Notes: a model not told the origin generated them from the letters alone. DNA of 64,000 nt from Legionella sp. PC997 (GCF_014109825.1 NZ_CP059576.1:1576001-1640000), one strand, 5' to 3'; shown: positions 27,973-37,577, counted from the stretch's first letter. Program-made: numbers and translations.

Positions 27973-29763
27973 GTGGAAGAACTTAGTGAATTACTTAGAC
28001 CATCTTGGGGTGCAGAAAAATGGATTTTAGAAGGATGGAACAAGATTACCGCAGATGAGAAACAACTCATTAAAAATAGAATAGATGAGTTATTTTGCGA
28101 TGGTTTACCTTTTGAACTTCAATCTGACAAGCTATTTTATATTTACACGTTTTCACTTTTAGCACAGCTCGAAGTATTGGCAGTTCAAATTCCCCTGAAA
28201 TTTGAATCAAAAATGTCAACCGTTGAATACAGAGAGCGTATGCGTCAACAATTGCTTGACGAAATATTTCATGGCTTAGTATTCACTAAAATCGTTTACA
28301 TGCTTTGTGCTCCATATGCTTCGCCACCTCCTTACAGCCCACATATTGAAATCATTTGCAACTTTATTCGAGCAGAAAGTTGCCCTAAAGTAGCAATTAT
28401 GTTGCTTAACCTCATTGGTGAAGGATGGATTGAGGAAATTTTTGAAAGTTTACACCGCTATGGTGTTGCACCAAAAGTGTTCACCACAATTCTCGAAGAT
28501 GAGCATCGTCATGTGTGTGAAGCAGATTTATATCGTGATATTGGCATGCCAGATGTTGAGCAAATAAAACCGAAAATTGCTTATCTGGAAGAACAATTAA
28601 TCACCAATATTTTTATGCAATATAAATATATGTCTTCTGTTTGTGCTTTGTTGGGTGTTGATGGAGTGATGCATTTTAAAGAATCATTGAATAATAAACA
28701 TACGCAGCAGCTAAATAAAGTCAATCTTGAACCCAGTGAAAATTGGAAAAATTTCATGGAATTTGCAGATGAACTTTTGCCCAGAGTTCGAAATTATACT
28801 GAGTCAAATCGCGAAGTTGAGATGACTCCAATTCGCAAAGCACTCATGACGCAGTGGGATAATCCTAGCGATCCAACTATGACTGGGCAGTTTAGTATCG
28901 ATGTCTCATGTCTTGATTTTTTTAATAAAAAATTTGCCTCAGAGACATTAACTACTTTAATGTTGCAGGCAGTTAGTTCCTGGATGACTTTATCGGATTC
29001 TTTTAGAAATTATTTGAGTTTTAGAAAAATTTTTCAAACGAAAGAAGCTTATGTCGGTCTTGTTGTCTTGCTACCGGGATGTGGGGATCATTTAGGTACA
29101 ATTGTTTTCGAAAACTGTCATAATCTTAGCTTTTATGAGTTATCTGCAAAAATTCGCGCCATAGTCGGCATGATGGTTTATTGCTATAAAAAACGTGAAC
29201 AATTAGAAAAAACAAATCCACGTGTACAGCAACTTATGAAAGATATGGTTTATGAATATGCATATAACACTTATCCCTATCCTCTAGCAGGAACACCGTA
29301 TATTTCGTTAAGTAATATTGGTGTTTTTGGCTACACCCAATCTATGGCACCACTTCGTAAAACTGAGTCCATGCGCTTTACTATAATGGAAGTTGATCGA
29401 AGACCTGTTTGGCAACATGACACTGAGTCATTTGTACCTAAGGATATGTTGCCTGTATCAATCAGCGCTGATCATCGTATTTTTGATGGTAATTCGACCG
29501 TACCTAAAATGGTTGAAGAAAGGTTCCAGGCTATGTTTGCTAAAATGTGCAAGGAAAAGCCTAAATCAAAACAACCATCGCATCAGCATGAACAATTAGA
29601 GTTACTTATAGATCAATTGATTGAAACTAATGTTGAAATGGGATACAAGACTTTAATGCTACTTCAAACCTGTTGGTTTGATTTTATTTCCATTGAAGAC
29701 TGTTATACTGCATCCCATTATCATGGGATACAAGATTACACTCAGGAACCCACCCTTATCTAA
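27973..29763 (+). CDS. Fusion of ferritin-like diiron domain and 2-oxoacid dehydrogenase E2-type acyltransferase domain
   Basis: A 596-residue protein started at GTG with AAGG ahead. The N-terminal ~270 residues carry a ferritin-like diiron pattern: Glu67, Glu97-xx-His100 in LLDEIFHG, Glu150, and Glu177-xx-His180 in LEDEHRH. From about residue 285 to 520 the sequence follows the E2 catalytic (CAT) fold: an arginine-started first helix (PIRKALMTQW), ISLSNIGVFG, and LPVSISADHRIFDG at 493-506 with His501 and Asp505 as the usual catalytic pair. There is no lipoyl or E3-binding domain, and no E1 or E3 gene is near. It is therefore not a pyruvate dehydrogenase component. It may couple a diiron oxygenase to acyl transfer; substrate unknown. 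Confidence 0.78.
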   Translation: MEELSELLRPSWGAEKWILEGWNKITADEKQLIKNRIDELFCDGLPFELQSDKLFYIYTFSLLAQLEVLAVQIPLKFESKMSTVEYRERMRQQLLDEIFHGLVFTKIVYMLCAPYASPPPYSPHIEIICNFIRAESCPKVAIMLLNLIGEGWIEEIFESLHRYGVAPKVFTTILEDEHRHVCEADLYRDIGMPDVEQIKPKIAYLEEQLITNIFMQYKYMSSVCALLGVDGVMHFKESLNNKHTQQLNKVNLEPSENWKNFMEFADELLPRVRNYTESNREVEMTPIRKALMTQWDNPSDPTMTGQFSIDVSCLDFFNKKFASETLTTLMLQAVSSWMTLSDSFRNYLSFRKIFQTKEAYVGLVVLLPGCGDHLGTIVFENCHNLSFYELSAKIRAIVGMMVYCYKKREQLEKTNPRVQQLMKDMVYEYAYNTYPYPLAGTPYISLSNIGVFGYTQSMAPLRKTESMRFTIMEVDRRPVWQHDTESFVPKDMLPVSISADHRIFDGNSTVPKMVEERFQAMFAKMCKEKPKSKQPSHQHEQLELLIDQLIETNVEMGYKTLMLLQTCWFDFISIEDCYTASHYHGIQDYTQEPTLI

Positions 29764-30019
29764 TGTAATCGAGTAAAAAGTTATATACCCAAGCAGCAAT
29801 ATAACTACTAACAAAAGTGTTCATAAGTACTATGCCCGCACCTAGACCCGCATTAGCCACGGAAGGAGTATATGAAAGATATATACTTCCAACCATGGCT
29901 ACAAAGGGTTTACCTGTATAAAAAACAAAAGCCGCCAAACCCATAAAAAATGAAGCAAGTGCTGATAGAATACTAATAGAAATACTTAAAGCAAGTGGGT
30001 TTATTTTGCTGAATTCCAT
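29756..30019 (-). CDS. Small holin-like membrane protein, copy 2
   Basis: An 87-residue paralogue of the protein at 27497-27757, starting MEFSKINPLALSISISILSA, with the same GKPF and SSYIAAWVYN landmarks and about three hydrophobic segments. Its 3' end overlaps the convergent diiron-acyltransferase gene by eight bases. The two copies bracket that gene on the opposite strand, an arrangement best explained by a local duplication or by insertion of the large gene between tandem copies. Confidence 0.75.
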   Translation of the reverse strand: MEFSKINPLALSISISILSALASFFMGLAAFVFYTGKPFVAMVGSIYLSYTPSVANAGLGAGIVLMNTFVSSYIAAWVYNFLLDYIR

Positions 30020-30329
30020 GATTTTTATCCTATTTTTAATAATAATTCATGCTATTATTAATTATTCCTTTTGAGATGGGAAGCTCAATTTTATTAGAAA
30101 TTTTATAGAGATAGCCATGGACTCTTGTCTGCATTACAAGTAGAGTTATCAAATTAATAATGCATTTTAATAGAACTTTGCTTCGTGAGCCAAGTAGAAT
30201 ATATTAAAATGGAAAAATTCTATGTAAGATGCTCATAAGAACGCTAATTACTTGAATGGATTAGTAAAGAATGTTAATTTTTTTTAAACTAATTACCTGT
30301 CTTCAACCCCAAAGGGCATGGAGCTCTGA
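30020..30329. other. 310-base non-coding gap before fimV
   Basis: AT-rich divergent intergenic region that must hold the promoters of the small membrane gene (leftward) and fimV (rightward). I see no convincing pair of -35 and -10 boxes, no RNA gene and no strong hairpin. Confidence 0.5.
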
Positions 30330-32876
30330 TTGAAAAAAACGGTTTTATTCTCATCTCTATTTTCCCTTACTTTGCCAATAAGTGCGTACACTTTAGGTTT
30401 GGGTGAAATGAAAGTAGAATCAGCTTTAGACCAGCCTTTTCTGGCTGAGATTGAATTACTTGATGTACACGATGTTTCTTTGTCAGGTATCAAAGTAGGA
30501 CTTGCGGATCCACAAAGCTATCGAAGTCTAGGTATTGAGCAATCTGAAATAATTGGTTCTCTCTTCTTTGATATTAGAAAAAATAAACAGGGAAAATTCG
30601 TGGTGGTGGTTCATTCAACCGACCGAATGACGGACCCTTATATGCAACTTGTGGTTGATTTGATCTGGTCTAAAGGGCAAATTAATAAAGTTTATACAGT
30701 ATTGTTGGATCCACCTGGCTATAAACTAGCAAGTACCACTGCACAAAGCGGTTTAACCTATCAGAGAAAATTTACAAGTTATCATCAAAATGCAACGAGT
30801 TCGACTAAAAAATATCGTGAAGTAAGTCATGTTGGACAGAAGAAAAAAGCAGTATATGGCCCGACAGTATCTAATGAAAATGTCTGGCAAATTGCACAAA
30901 GATATAAAACTTCTGATGCTATTTTACCGCAAATTGTTCTTGCAATTGTGGGTGCAAATCCAGATGCCTTTACGGATGGAAATTTAAACGGATTAAAAAC
31001 GGGAGTTCGCCTTAAAGTTCCTTCTGATAAAGATTTTCAGGAAGTTCCTGCTGACTTAGCTACAGTTGAAGTAATGGCTCATGACAAAGCATGGAACGAA
31101 AAAACATCAATTAATCATGTATTAGCTCCGCCTTATATAACAGGACAAGCCTCCAGTGCTGCCTCTGAGTACTCACAAATACCTCCGGTGCCAAAGTTTT
31201 CTGATGTTTCAACTTTGATGCCCAGTCAAACATTGTCTCGATTTACTGTGCCCAGTTCCATTCCGTCCTTGGATACTAAAAAACAAGTAAGTCCCGAGCA
31301 GAATAGAACATTGAAGGCTGAAATATCAATTACATCTGCTGCAGTAGATTCTTTGCGGGAATCTAATGCACTATTAACAGAACAACTTAGTTTATTACAA
31401 ACACAAAATAAAAAATTACAAAAACAATTAGATATACGCGATCACGAGCTTCAATTAATTCGTAATCAAATTCAAACTATGATGAAAGAGCGGATAGCCA
31501 TTGCAGGACAAAGCAGCTCCATGAACAATTCAGATCCATCCTATGAGTTTTGGATGTTATTCTTTTTATTGCTTGTAGCGGGAGGGGCAAGTGGTGCTGC
31601 TGCATATTTTTATTTTAAATGGCGTGATCAAGGAAAAAAAGCCAAGAGTTCAGTCACTAATACTCCACCCCTCATACCTTCTACTCCAACTCAACCAACT
31701 ATTAGTGCAGATGAGCGACTCATTACGAAAGAACCCTTACAGGAATTTAAAGCTGAATCTCAATTAAAATCTGGGCCTGAGACAGAATTGAAGCCTGAGC
31801 CTAAATTGAAGCCTGAGCCTAAATTGAAGCCTGAGCCTAAATTGAAGCCTGAGCCTAAATTGAAGCCTGAGCCTAAATTAAAGCCTGAGTCTGAGTTAAA
31901 GCCTAAGTCTGAATTAAAGGCTGAGCCTGAGTTAAAGCCTAAGTCTGAATTAAAGGCTGAGCCTGAGTTAAGGCCTGAGCCTGAGTTAAAGTCTGAGCCT
32001 GAGTTAAAGCCTGAGCCTGAGTTAAAGTCTGAGTCTGAGTTACAGCCTGAGCCTGAGTTACAGCCTGAGCCTGAGTTACAGCCTGAGCCTGAGTTACAGC
32101 CTGAGTCTGAGTTACAGCCTGAGTCTGAGTTACAGCCTGAGCCTGAGTTACAGCCTGAGTCTGAGTTACAGCCTGAGTCTGAGTTACAGCCTGAGTCTGA
32201 GTTACAGCCTGAGCCTGAGTTACAGCCTGAGCTTGAGTTACAGCCTGAGCCTGAGTTACAGCCTGAGCCTGAGTTACAGCCTGAGTCTGAGTTACAGCCT
32301 GAGTCTGAGTTACAGCCTGAGCCTGAGTTACAGCCTGAGCCTGAGTTACAGCCTGAGCCTGAGTTACAATTTGAAACAGAGATAAAAACCTCGCCTAATG
32401 TAGAGAATGCTACTAAGTCTCCACTATTGGCAGCAGATGAAGAGCACTTGTTGGAAATTATACCTACGGAAAAGAAACTTGAATCATCTAAGCAAACTGA
32501 TGAGGGCACAAAAAATAAACCGCAAGAGGATAATTTACTTGAGTTTGAATCGGGCTTACATCATGAACTTACATCCAAGTCGCCCGCTAAAGAAGAGAAT
32601 TCCCAAGAACATGTTGATGAAGACAATGGTTTAGATTTTACTCCTTCATCCTCTGATGATGAAATTCAAACCCCGAAGAAAGAAGAGAATAATGATCTTT
32701 CGCTGTTAAAAAATAAAAAGGCTTTAGATACCCTTTTAGCACTGGCAAAAACTTATATAGGAATGGAAGATATAGAATCCGCATTGCATTCATTAAATGA
32801 AGTTATGGAGCATGGGACTAAGTCTCAAAAAGAAGAAGCACAACGCTTAATTGATGAAATCAAAGGAAAATCTTAA
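30330..32876 (+). CDS. fimV: FimV-like peptidoglycan-binding polar protein with long hexapeptide repeat
   Basis: An 848-residue protein started at TTG with GGAG seven bases ahead. The signal peptide ends ISA-YT. The FimV N-terminal domain begins GLGEMKVESALDQPFLAEIE, followed by a LysM-like region near 190-240, a coiled coil near 325-388 and one transmembrane helix near 407-430. Then come about 32 hexapeptide units (residues 488-679). The C-terminal FimV motif with a TPR-like helix pair (LDTLLALAKTYIGMEDIESA) closes it. Family role: an inner-membrane polar organiser for type IV pili and T2SS assembly. It precedes truA as in Pseudomonas. Confidence 0.92.
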   Translation: MKKTVLFSSLFSLTLPISAYTLGLGEMKVESALDQPFLAEIELLDVHDVSLSGIKVGLADPQSYRSLGIEQSEIIGSLFFDIRKNKQGKFVVVVHSTDRMTDPYMQLVVDLIWSKGQINKVYTVLLDPPGYKLASTTAQSGLTYQRKFTSYHQNATSSTKKYREVSHVGQKKKAVYGPTVSNENVWQIAQRYKTSDAILPQIVLAIVGANPDAFTDGNLNGLKTGVRLKVPSDKDFQEVPADLATVEVMAHDKAWNEKTSINHVLAPPYITGQASSAASEYSQIPPVPKFSDVSTLMPSQTLSRFTVPSSIPSLDTKKQVSPEQNRTLKAEISITSAAVDSLRESNALLTEQLSLLQTQNKKLQKQLDIRDHELQLIRNQIQTMMKERIAIAGQSSSMNNSDPSYEFWMLFFLLLVAGGASGAAAYFYFKWRDQGKKAKSSVTNTPPLIPSTPTQPTISADERLITKEPLQEFKAESQLKSGPETELKPEPKLKPEPKLKPEPKLKPEPKLKPEPKLKPESELKPKSELKAEPELKPKSELKAEPELRPEPELKSEPELKPEPELKSESELQPEPELQPEPELQPEPELQPESELQPESELQPEPELQPESELQPESELQPESELQPEPELQPELELQPEPELQPEPELQPESELQPESELQPEPELQPEPELQPEPELQFETEIKTSPNVENATKSPLLAADEEHLLEIIPTEKKLESSKQTDEGTKNKPQEDNLLEFESGLHHELTSKSPAKEENSQEHVDEDNGLDFTPSSSDDEIQTPKKEENNDLSLLKNKKALDTLLALAKTYIGMEDIESALHSLNEVMEHGTKSQKEEAQRLIDEIKGKS
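31791..32366 (+). repeat. About 32 tandem 18-bp repeats inside fimV
   Basis: Units of the form AAG/CAG-CCT-GAG-CCT/TCT-GAG-TTA encode KPEPKL or KPESEL in the first part and QPEPEL or QPESEL in the second. The near-identical DNA of the later units, and two compositional blocks (Lys units then Gln units), point to recent expansion by slippage or recombination. The number of units is likely to vary between strains. Confidence 0.95.
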
Positions 32877-32943
32877 ATTTACTGGTTGCCTAGTTGCAGA
32901 CACAGCAGTAACCCGGAAATCCAGGCGACGATGCTTTATTTCT

Positions 32944-33762
32944 TCATTTAATAAAGTTCTTTTCTTTACCGAAAAGATAGGTGGCTGTAATTAGGACTTC
33001 ATTTGTACGATAGGAACCCAGAGTTAATGATTCCCCCGTCCAAGTATTAACCCCGTTACCAGAGGCGAGTGGCCCTAAATCCTGAAAAATATACCCCACT
33101 GAAAGAAACAATTGGGGAAGGAGTTGCACATCCACCCCGGCACCTATATTGTATGCGAACTCACTTGTATTAGAGTTTCTAAATTCAGGACTAACTCTGG
33201 GGGTAACTCCTGCGAAAGCTGATTCATTATAGTTAGAAGCATTGTTAAAAGAACTACCTATTCCTCCGTTAATAAACGGTGAAAATATTCCATATCGCAT
33301 TACATTTATTTTTCCCGAGGCTAATAAGAGATTGGAAGTAAAGTCGAGATTATATTTGTAATTTGTAAATTGAGGTAAAGAATACTGTGTAATTTCGCCA
33401 CTAATATGTGTTGTAAAAAAATACTGCCAAAAGATGCTTAATGAATAAGAAGGGAACCAGATACTCTCATTTTGCCAACGCCGGCCAGCAGATACAGCAA
33501 CAACTCCTCCATTATTATCCCTAATTGAATAACGATCAGCACTATAAGGAGCTGGAAACCCAGATCCATTATTTACTTTCGTATGGGAATTTAATTCAGG
33601 AAATTGTGCGCCGCCTCCAAGCGATATAAACCAACTACCTTGTGCATTGGAAAGGGAGTGATGTAAGGAATTTTGTATATTATCGATATTTTTAGAGAAA
33701 GAGGGGCTTTGGCAGACAAATAATAAAGTAGTAATGCCAAAGTAAAATAAATTCCTTTTCAT
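32944..33762 (-). CDS. Outer-membrane beta-barrel protein
   Basis: A 272-residue exported protein with a signal peptide to about residue 23 (CQSPSFS). The mature part is built of alternating-residue strands with aromatic ends, such as GSWFISLGGGAQFPE, LSIFWQYFF, FINGGIGSSF, EFAYNIGAGVDVQLL and LFLSVGYIFQDLG, ending VLITATYLFG. This is typical of an eight-stranded OmpA/opacity-like barrel, a type abundant in Legionella. No OmpA peptidoglycan-binding domain is present. Function unknown. It converges on fimV. Confidence 0.82.
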   Translation of the reverse strand: MKRNLFYFGITTLLFVCQSPSFSKNIDNIQNSLHHSLSNAQGSWFISLGGGAQFPELNSHTKVNNGSGFPAPYSADRYSIRDNNGGVVAVSAGRRWQNESIWFPSYSLSIFWQYFFTTHISGEITQYSLPQFTNYKYNLDFTSNLLLASGKINVMRYGIFSPFINGGIGSSFNNASNYNESAFAGVTPRVSPEFRNSNTSEFAYNIGAGVDVQLLPQLFLSVGYIFQDLGPLASGNGVNTWTGESLTLGSYRTNEVLITATYLFGKEKNFIK

Positions 33763-34051
33763 ATATAGGTCTCAATTAATGATTATAATGTTATGCAAAA
33801 TTAATGGCGCCAATTAATTGCGGCATGAGAAAGTATCATAATTGAATGAATCAAATCAATAAAATAGTCGAACACACTTTGTAAAAGGGATTACAGCTGT
33901 AAATTTATATTAAGCAACATCTTTAATTAATAAAACAGAATTGAGACAAAAGAAATTACTATAATATTTAATAAACTTGTAAATCAATTATATTAAGGTA
34001 TAGACAAAACATATACTGTATTATAAATTGACCCTTTTATCAGGAATATTC

Positions 34052-34840
34052 ATGCGTATCGCCTTAGTGCTTGAGTACGATGGTAGCCAGTATCATGGCT
34101 GGCAAGCACAAACAGGCTTGCATACTGTGCAACAAGCCGTAGAACATGCTTTATCAAAGGTAGCGGATGGCCCTATTTCTGTAGTGTGTGCAGGTAGGAC
34201 AGATACTGGGGTACATGCTACCAACCAAGTTATTCATTTTGACTGTGATAAAGTGCGCAGTATTCGTGCATGGATTCATGGTGTGAACTCTTTTTTGCCC
34301 AAAGATATTTGTGTTAAATGGGGAAAAGAATTAACCGAAGAATTTCATGCAAGATATTCTGCTACAGCGAGAAGGTATCGTTATGTTATTTATAATGGCG
34401 CCATTCGCCCCGCTTTATTTAGAAGTAATATAACTTGGCAATATCGGCAATTAGATCATCGCCTGATGCATCAAGCAGCCCAGGTTTTGTTAGGCGAGAA
34501 TGATTTTACTTCATTCCGTTCTGTTGAATGTCAGTCGAATACGCCTATGCGAAATATCCATAAATTACAGGTTAGTCGCTCTGGTGATTTAGTGATTATA
34601 GATATTACTGCTAATGCTTTTTTACATCATATGGTACGAAATATTGCTGGTGTACTCATAGCAGTAGGGTCAGGAAAACATCCTGTATCTTGGGTAAATG
34701 AAGTACTACAAGCAAAAGACAGAAGACTAGGTGCTGAAACAGCACCTGCTTATGGATTGTATTTAGTACAAGTGACTTATCCTCAGACATTTTCTATATT
34801 GCAGAATAATCCGGGGCCTTCTTTTCTTGTGGAGAAATAA
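34052..34840 (+). CDS. truA: tRNA pseudouridine(38-40) synthase TruA
   Basis: The ATG at 34052 (MRIALVLEYDGSQYHGWQAQ) has AGGA at seven bases and gives 262 residues; an upstream TTG adds eight residues. The catalytic Asp is in VCAGRTDTGVHATNQVIHF; ARRYRYVIYN and FLHHMVRNIAGVLI are the other family signatures. It isomerises uridines 38-40 in the anticodon stem. The stop overlaps the trpF start by one base. Confidence 0.97.
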   Translation: MRIALVLEYDGSQYHGWQAQTGLHTVQQAVEHALSKVADGPISVVCAGRTDTGVHATNQVIHFDCDKVRSIRAWIHGVNSFLPKDICVKWGKELTEEFHARYSATARRYRYVIYNGAIRPALFRSNITWQYRQLDHRLMHQAAQVLLGENDFTSFRSVECQSNTPMRNIHKLQVSRSGDLVIIDITANAFLHHMVRNIAGVLIAVGSGKHPVSWVNEVLQAKDRRLGAETAPAYGLYLVQVTYPQTFSILQNNPGPSFLVEK

Positions 34841-35466
34841 TGAATTTGGCACGAATACGAGTCAAAATGTGTGGTATGACGCGTAGCCAAGATGTCGCAC
34901 ATGCGATTAATCTAGGGGTTGATGCTATAGGTTTGATTTTTTACCCGAAAAGTGCACGTCACATTTCAATAGATAAAGCAAAAGCTTTATTAAAAGATGT
35001 GCCTGCATTTATAGACTCTGTTGCTGTTTTGGTGAATCCTGAGCGAGATTTCGTCCATCAAATAGTAGAAGAATTACCTATTCAATTATTGCAGTTTCAT
35101 GGTGATGAATCTTCTGAGTTTTGCGCTCAATTTAATAAGCCTTTTATTAAAGCCATACAGTGTAATTCAGAAGCATATATTCATCAGGCCGCACAGGATT
35201 TTGCAATGGCGAAGGCGCTATTGTTAGATACACCTTCAAAGAATGCGCGGGGTGGGACTGGATGTACGTTTGATTGGAACATTATTCCACAAAGGGTAGA
35301 AAAACCATATATATTGGCGGGTGGATTGGATGAGTTTAATGTACTCGAAGCAATTAAATCATGTCAGCCTTATGCCGTAGATCTGTGCAGTGGTATTGAG
35401 GTATCACCTGGGATTAAAGATCATAACAAAATGAGCCGATTTATGCAGAAATTGTTACATTGGTAG
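34840..35466 (+). CDS. trpF: Phosphoribosylanthranilate isomerase
   Basis: A 208-residue TIM-barrel enzyme of tryptophan synthesis. It starts MNLARIRVKMCGMTRSQDVA with the catalytic Cys in KMCGMT. GVDAIGLIFYPKSARHI, LLQFHGDE, and DLCSGIEVSPGIKDHNKM with the phosphate-binding end follow. It is coupled to truA by a TAATG overlap, and trpB follows after a 96-base gap that contains a strong palindrome. Confidence 0.96.
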   Translation: MNLARIRVKMCGMTRSQDVAHAINLGVDAIGLIFYPKSARHISIDKAKALLKDVPAFIDSVAVLVNPERDFVHQIVEELPIQLLQFHGDESSEFCAQFNKPFIKAIQCNSEAYIHQAAQDFAMAKALLLDTPSKNARGGTGCTFDWNIIPQRVEKPYILAGGLDEFNVLEAIKSCQPYAVDLCSGIEVSPGIKDHNKMSRFMQKLLHW

Positions 35467-35473
35467 TATAGTA

Positions 35474-35547
35474 ACCTGAGTGAAGCGCAGCGTAACTTGG
35501 GAAATTTGGATCGCTGATCTCGGGTTACGCTGCGCTTCACCCAGGCT
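35474..35547. repeat. Strong palindrome between trpF and trpB
   Basis: TGAAGCGCAGCGTAAC on the left pairs perfectly (16 bp) with GTTACGCTGCGCTTCA on the right, within longer CCTGAG/CCCAGG ends. It ends in the shared TTCACCCAGGCT core (35536-35547). Its position within an operon-like order suggests attenuation or partial termination between trpF and trpBA. Confidence 0.75.
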
Positions 35548-35574
35548 ATATTTTAGAAGTTAATGAAGGTAGAC

Positions 35575-36774
35575 ATGAACAAAAAAGAACTTCCTGACGA
35601 GCACGGACACTTCGGTCCTTATGGTGGTATTTTTGTAGCAGATACTTTGATGTATGCACTCAAGCAATTAGAAGAAGCTTATGCAAAATATCGGAAAGAT
35701 CCCAATTTTTTAGCCGAGTTGAATGCTGAATTAAAAGATTATGTAGGACGACCCAATCCACTTTATCACGCACAACGCTTAAGTAAGGAAATTGGAGGGG
35801 CACAAATCTATTTAAAACGTGAGGATTTAAACCATACCGGAGCCCACAAGATTAATAATACAGTAGGCCAAGCCCTACTTGCTACACGTATGGGAAAAAC
35901 TCGGGTAATTGCCGAAACAGGCGCCGGTCAACATGGGGTGGCTTCTGCTACAGTAGCGGCTAAATTGGGTTTGGAATGTGTGGTCTATATGGGGGCTGAG
36001 GATATAAAGCGGCAGTCATCCAATGTTTATCGCATGAAATTGTTAGGGGCGGAAGTTGTCCCAGTTACATCAGGCTCTCAAACATTAAAAGATGCATTAA
36101 ATGAAGCGATGCGTGATTGGGTTAGCCATGTGGATGATACTTTTTATATTATCGGGACAGTTGCCGGGCCTCATCCTTATCCGCAGATGGTTAGAGATTT
36201 TCAATCGGTTATTGGCATTGAAGCAAAAGCTCAATTTATGGAAAAAACTGGACGTTTACCCGATGCTTTAGTTGCTTGCGTAGGGGGTGGTTCTAATGCA
36301 ATCGGTTTATTTTATCCCTTCCTAAGTGACTCAACCGTTGCTATCTATGGAGTTGAAGCAGGAGGAAAAGGTTTAGAAAGTGGAGAACACTCGGCCTCGT
36401 TGATTGCCGGAAAACCAGGTGTGTTGCATGGTAACCGGACTTATTTACTCTGTGATGAATACGGTCAAATTAAAGATACTCACTCGGTCTCAGCTGGTCT
36501 TGATTATCCTGGGGTAGGTCCTGAACATGCTTATTTAAAAGATACTGGGCGTGTAATTTATGAAGCAATTAATGATGATGAGGCATTGAATGCTTTTCGT
36601 ACTTTAACACGGGTTGAGGGAATTATTCCTGCTCTTGAGTCCAGTCATGCAGTGGCTTATGCAATGAAACTTGCCAAGAAGATGTCAGTGGATCAAAGTA
36701 TCATCGTGAATTTATCAGGTCGCGGTGATAAGGATATGCACACTGTGGCACAAATTGATGGGATTACCGTATGA
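35575..36774 (+). CDS. trpB: Tryptophan synthase beta chain
   Basis: Begins at the ATG at 35575, which has GAAGG five bases ahead (399 residues); an ATG four codons upstream (35563) is possible. Landmarks are [30 protein letters not shown] with the pyridoxal-phosphate lysine, [13 protein letters not shown] with the catalytic Glu, and [12 protein letters not shown] that holds the cofactor phosphate. It condenses indole and serine to tryptophan. The stop overlaps trpA by four bases (ATGA). Confidence 0.97.
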   Translation: MNKKELPDEHGHFGPYGGIFVADTLMYALKQLEEAYAKYRKDPNFLAELNAELKDYVGRPNPLYHAQRLSKEIGGAQIYLKREDLNHTGAHKINNTVGQALLATRMGKTRVIAETGAGQHGVASATVAAKLGLECVVYMGAEDIKRQSSNVYRMKLLGAEVVPVTSGSQTLKDALNEAMRDWVSHVDDTFYIIGTVAGPHPYPQMVRDFQSVIGIEAKAQFMEKTGRLPDALVACVGGGSNAIGLFYPFLSDSTVAIYGVEAGGKGLESGEHSASLIAGKPGVLHGNRTYLLCDEYGQIKDTHSVSAGLDYPGVGPEHAYLKDTGRVIYEAINDDEALNAFRTLTRVEGIIPALESSHAVAYAMKLAKKMSVDQSIIVNLSGRGDKDMHTVAQIDGITV

Positions 36775-37577
36775 ATCGAATCGACAAAACATTAATGCGC
36801 CTTAATGCTAATGATAAAAAAATGCTTAGCCCGTACATTACTGCCGGAGATCCTTATCCTGAAATCACGGTGAAACTTATGCATGAGCTAGTTAGAGCCG
36901 GGGCTGATATTTTAGAACTAGGTATTCCTTTTTCTGACCCTATGGCGGAAGGACCAGTTATTCAAAGAGCCATGGAACGAGCGCTTGCTCAGGACGTGCA
37001 CTGTCAGACTGTATTGAATATGGTGAAAGAATTTCGCTTGCAGGATCAAGAGACGCCCGTTGTTATAATGGGTTATTTAAATCCTATTGAACATTTTGGT
37101 TATGAACGTTTTGCGCAACAAGCAATAGAATCCGGGGTGGATGGAACAATCCTGGTTGATTTACCCCCAGAGGAAAGTGGAGAAGTAGCTAAGATCTGGC
37201 AAAAATATGGTTTATACAGTATCTTTCTTTGTTCTCCTACGACCTCAGATGAGCGAATGTCATTAATAAACCAATTCGCCAAAGGATATTTATACTATGT
37301 GTCTTTAAAAGGTGTTACCGGTTCAGATACGTTGGATTTGTCCTCGTTACAAGCACAGTATCAACACCGAAAAGCACAAACTAAGCTTCCATTAATGGTA
37401 GGTTTTGGCATTAAAACACCGGAAATGGCTGCAGAAGTTGCAAGATTTGCAGATGGGGTTATCGTGGGTGCTGCCCTGATTACGCGAGTTTTGGAAGCTT
37501 ATAACCTGAACAAAGATATGTTGGAAGCGGGAGCGGATTTAATTTACTCTATGCGGCATGCAATGGATAAGAATTAA
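36771..37577 (+). CDS. trpA: Tryptophan synthase alpha chain
   Basis: A 268-residue TIM barrel. [20 protein letters not shown] contains the catalytic Glu, and [14 protein letters not shown] contains the catalytic Asp; [12 protein letters not shown] and [11 protein letters not shown] bind phosphate. It splits indole-3-glycerol phosphate to indole for TrpB. It is the last gene of the truA-trpF-trpB-trpA group. The other trp genes (trpE, G, D, C) are not in the window. Confidence 0.97.
   Translation: MNRIDKTLMRLNANDKKMLSPYITAGDPYPEITVKLMHELVRAGADILELGIPFSDPMAEGPVIQRAMERALAQDVHCQTVLNMVKEFRLQDQETPVVIMGYLNPIEHFGYERFAQQAIESGVDGTILVDLPPEESGEVAKIWQKYGLYSIFLCSPTTSDERMSLINQFAKGYLYYVSLKGVTGSDTLDLSSLQAQYQHRKAQTKLPLMVGFGIKTPEMAAEVARFADGVIVGAALITRVLEAYNLNKDMLEAGADLIYSMRHAMDKN

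Noticed and set aside
27973..29763. Calling the diiron-acyltransferase gene a pyruvate dehydrogenase E2 subunit
   Set aside because: There is no lipoyl domain, no E1/E3-binding domain and no E1 or E3 gene beside it.
27497..30019. Prophage inferred from the holin-like small proteins
   Set aside because: No integrase, capsid, lysis enzyme or attachment-site repeat is in the region, and the flanking genes are chromosomal housekeeping genes.
31791..32366. Array of regular repeats that could suggest CRISPR
   Set aside because: The units are 18 bp, directly adjacent with no spacers, and stay in frame within fimV.
31760..32509. Minus-strand reading frame of Cys-Asn-Ser-Gly repeats opposite fimV
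   Set aside because: It is the antisense reading of the fimV 18-bp repeat, has no ribosome-binding site and its composition follows entirely from the repeat.
34700..35600. Trp leader peptide or riboswitch ahead of trpF or trpB
   Set aside because: No short Trp-rich frame is present, and trpF starts inside the truA stop codon; only the palindrome remains as a possible control.
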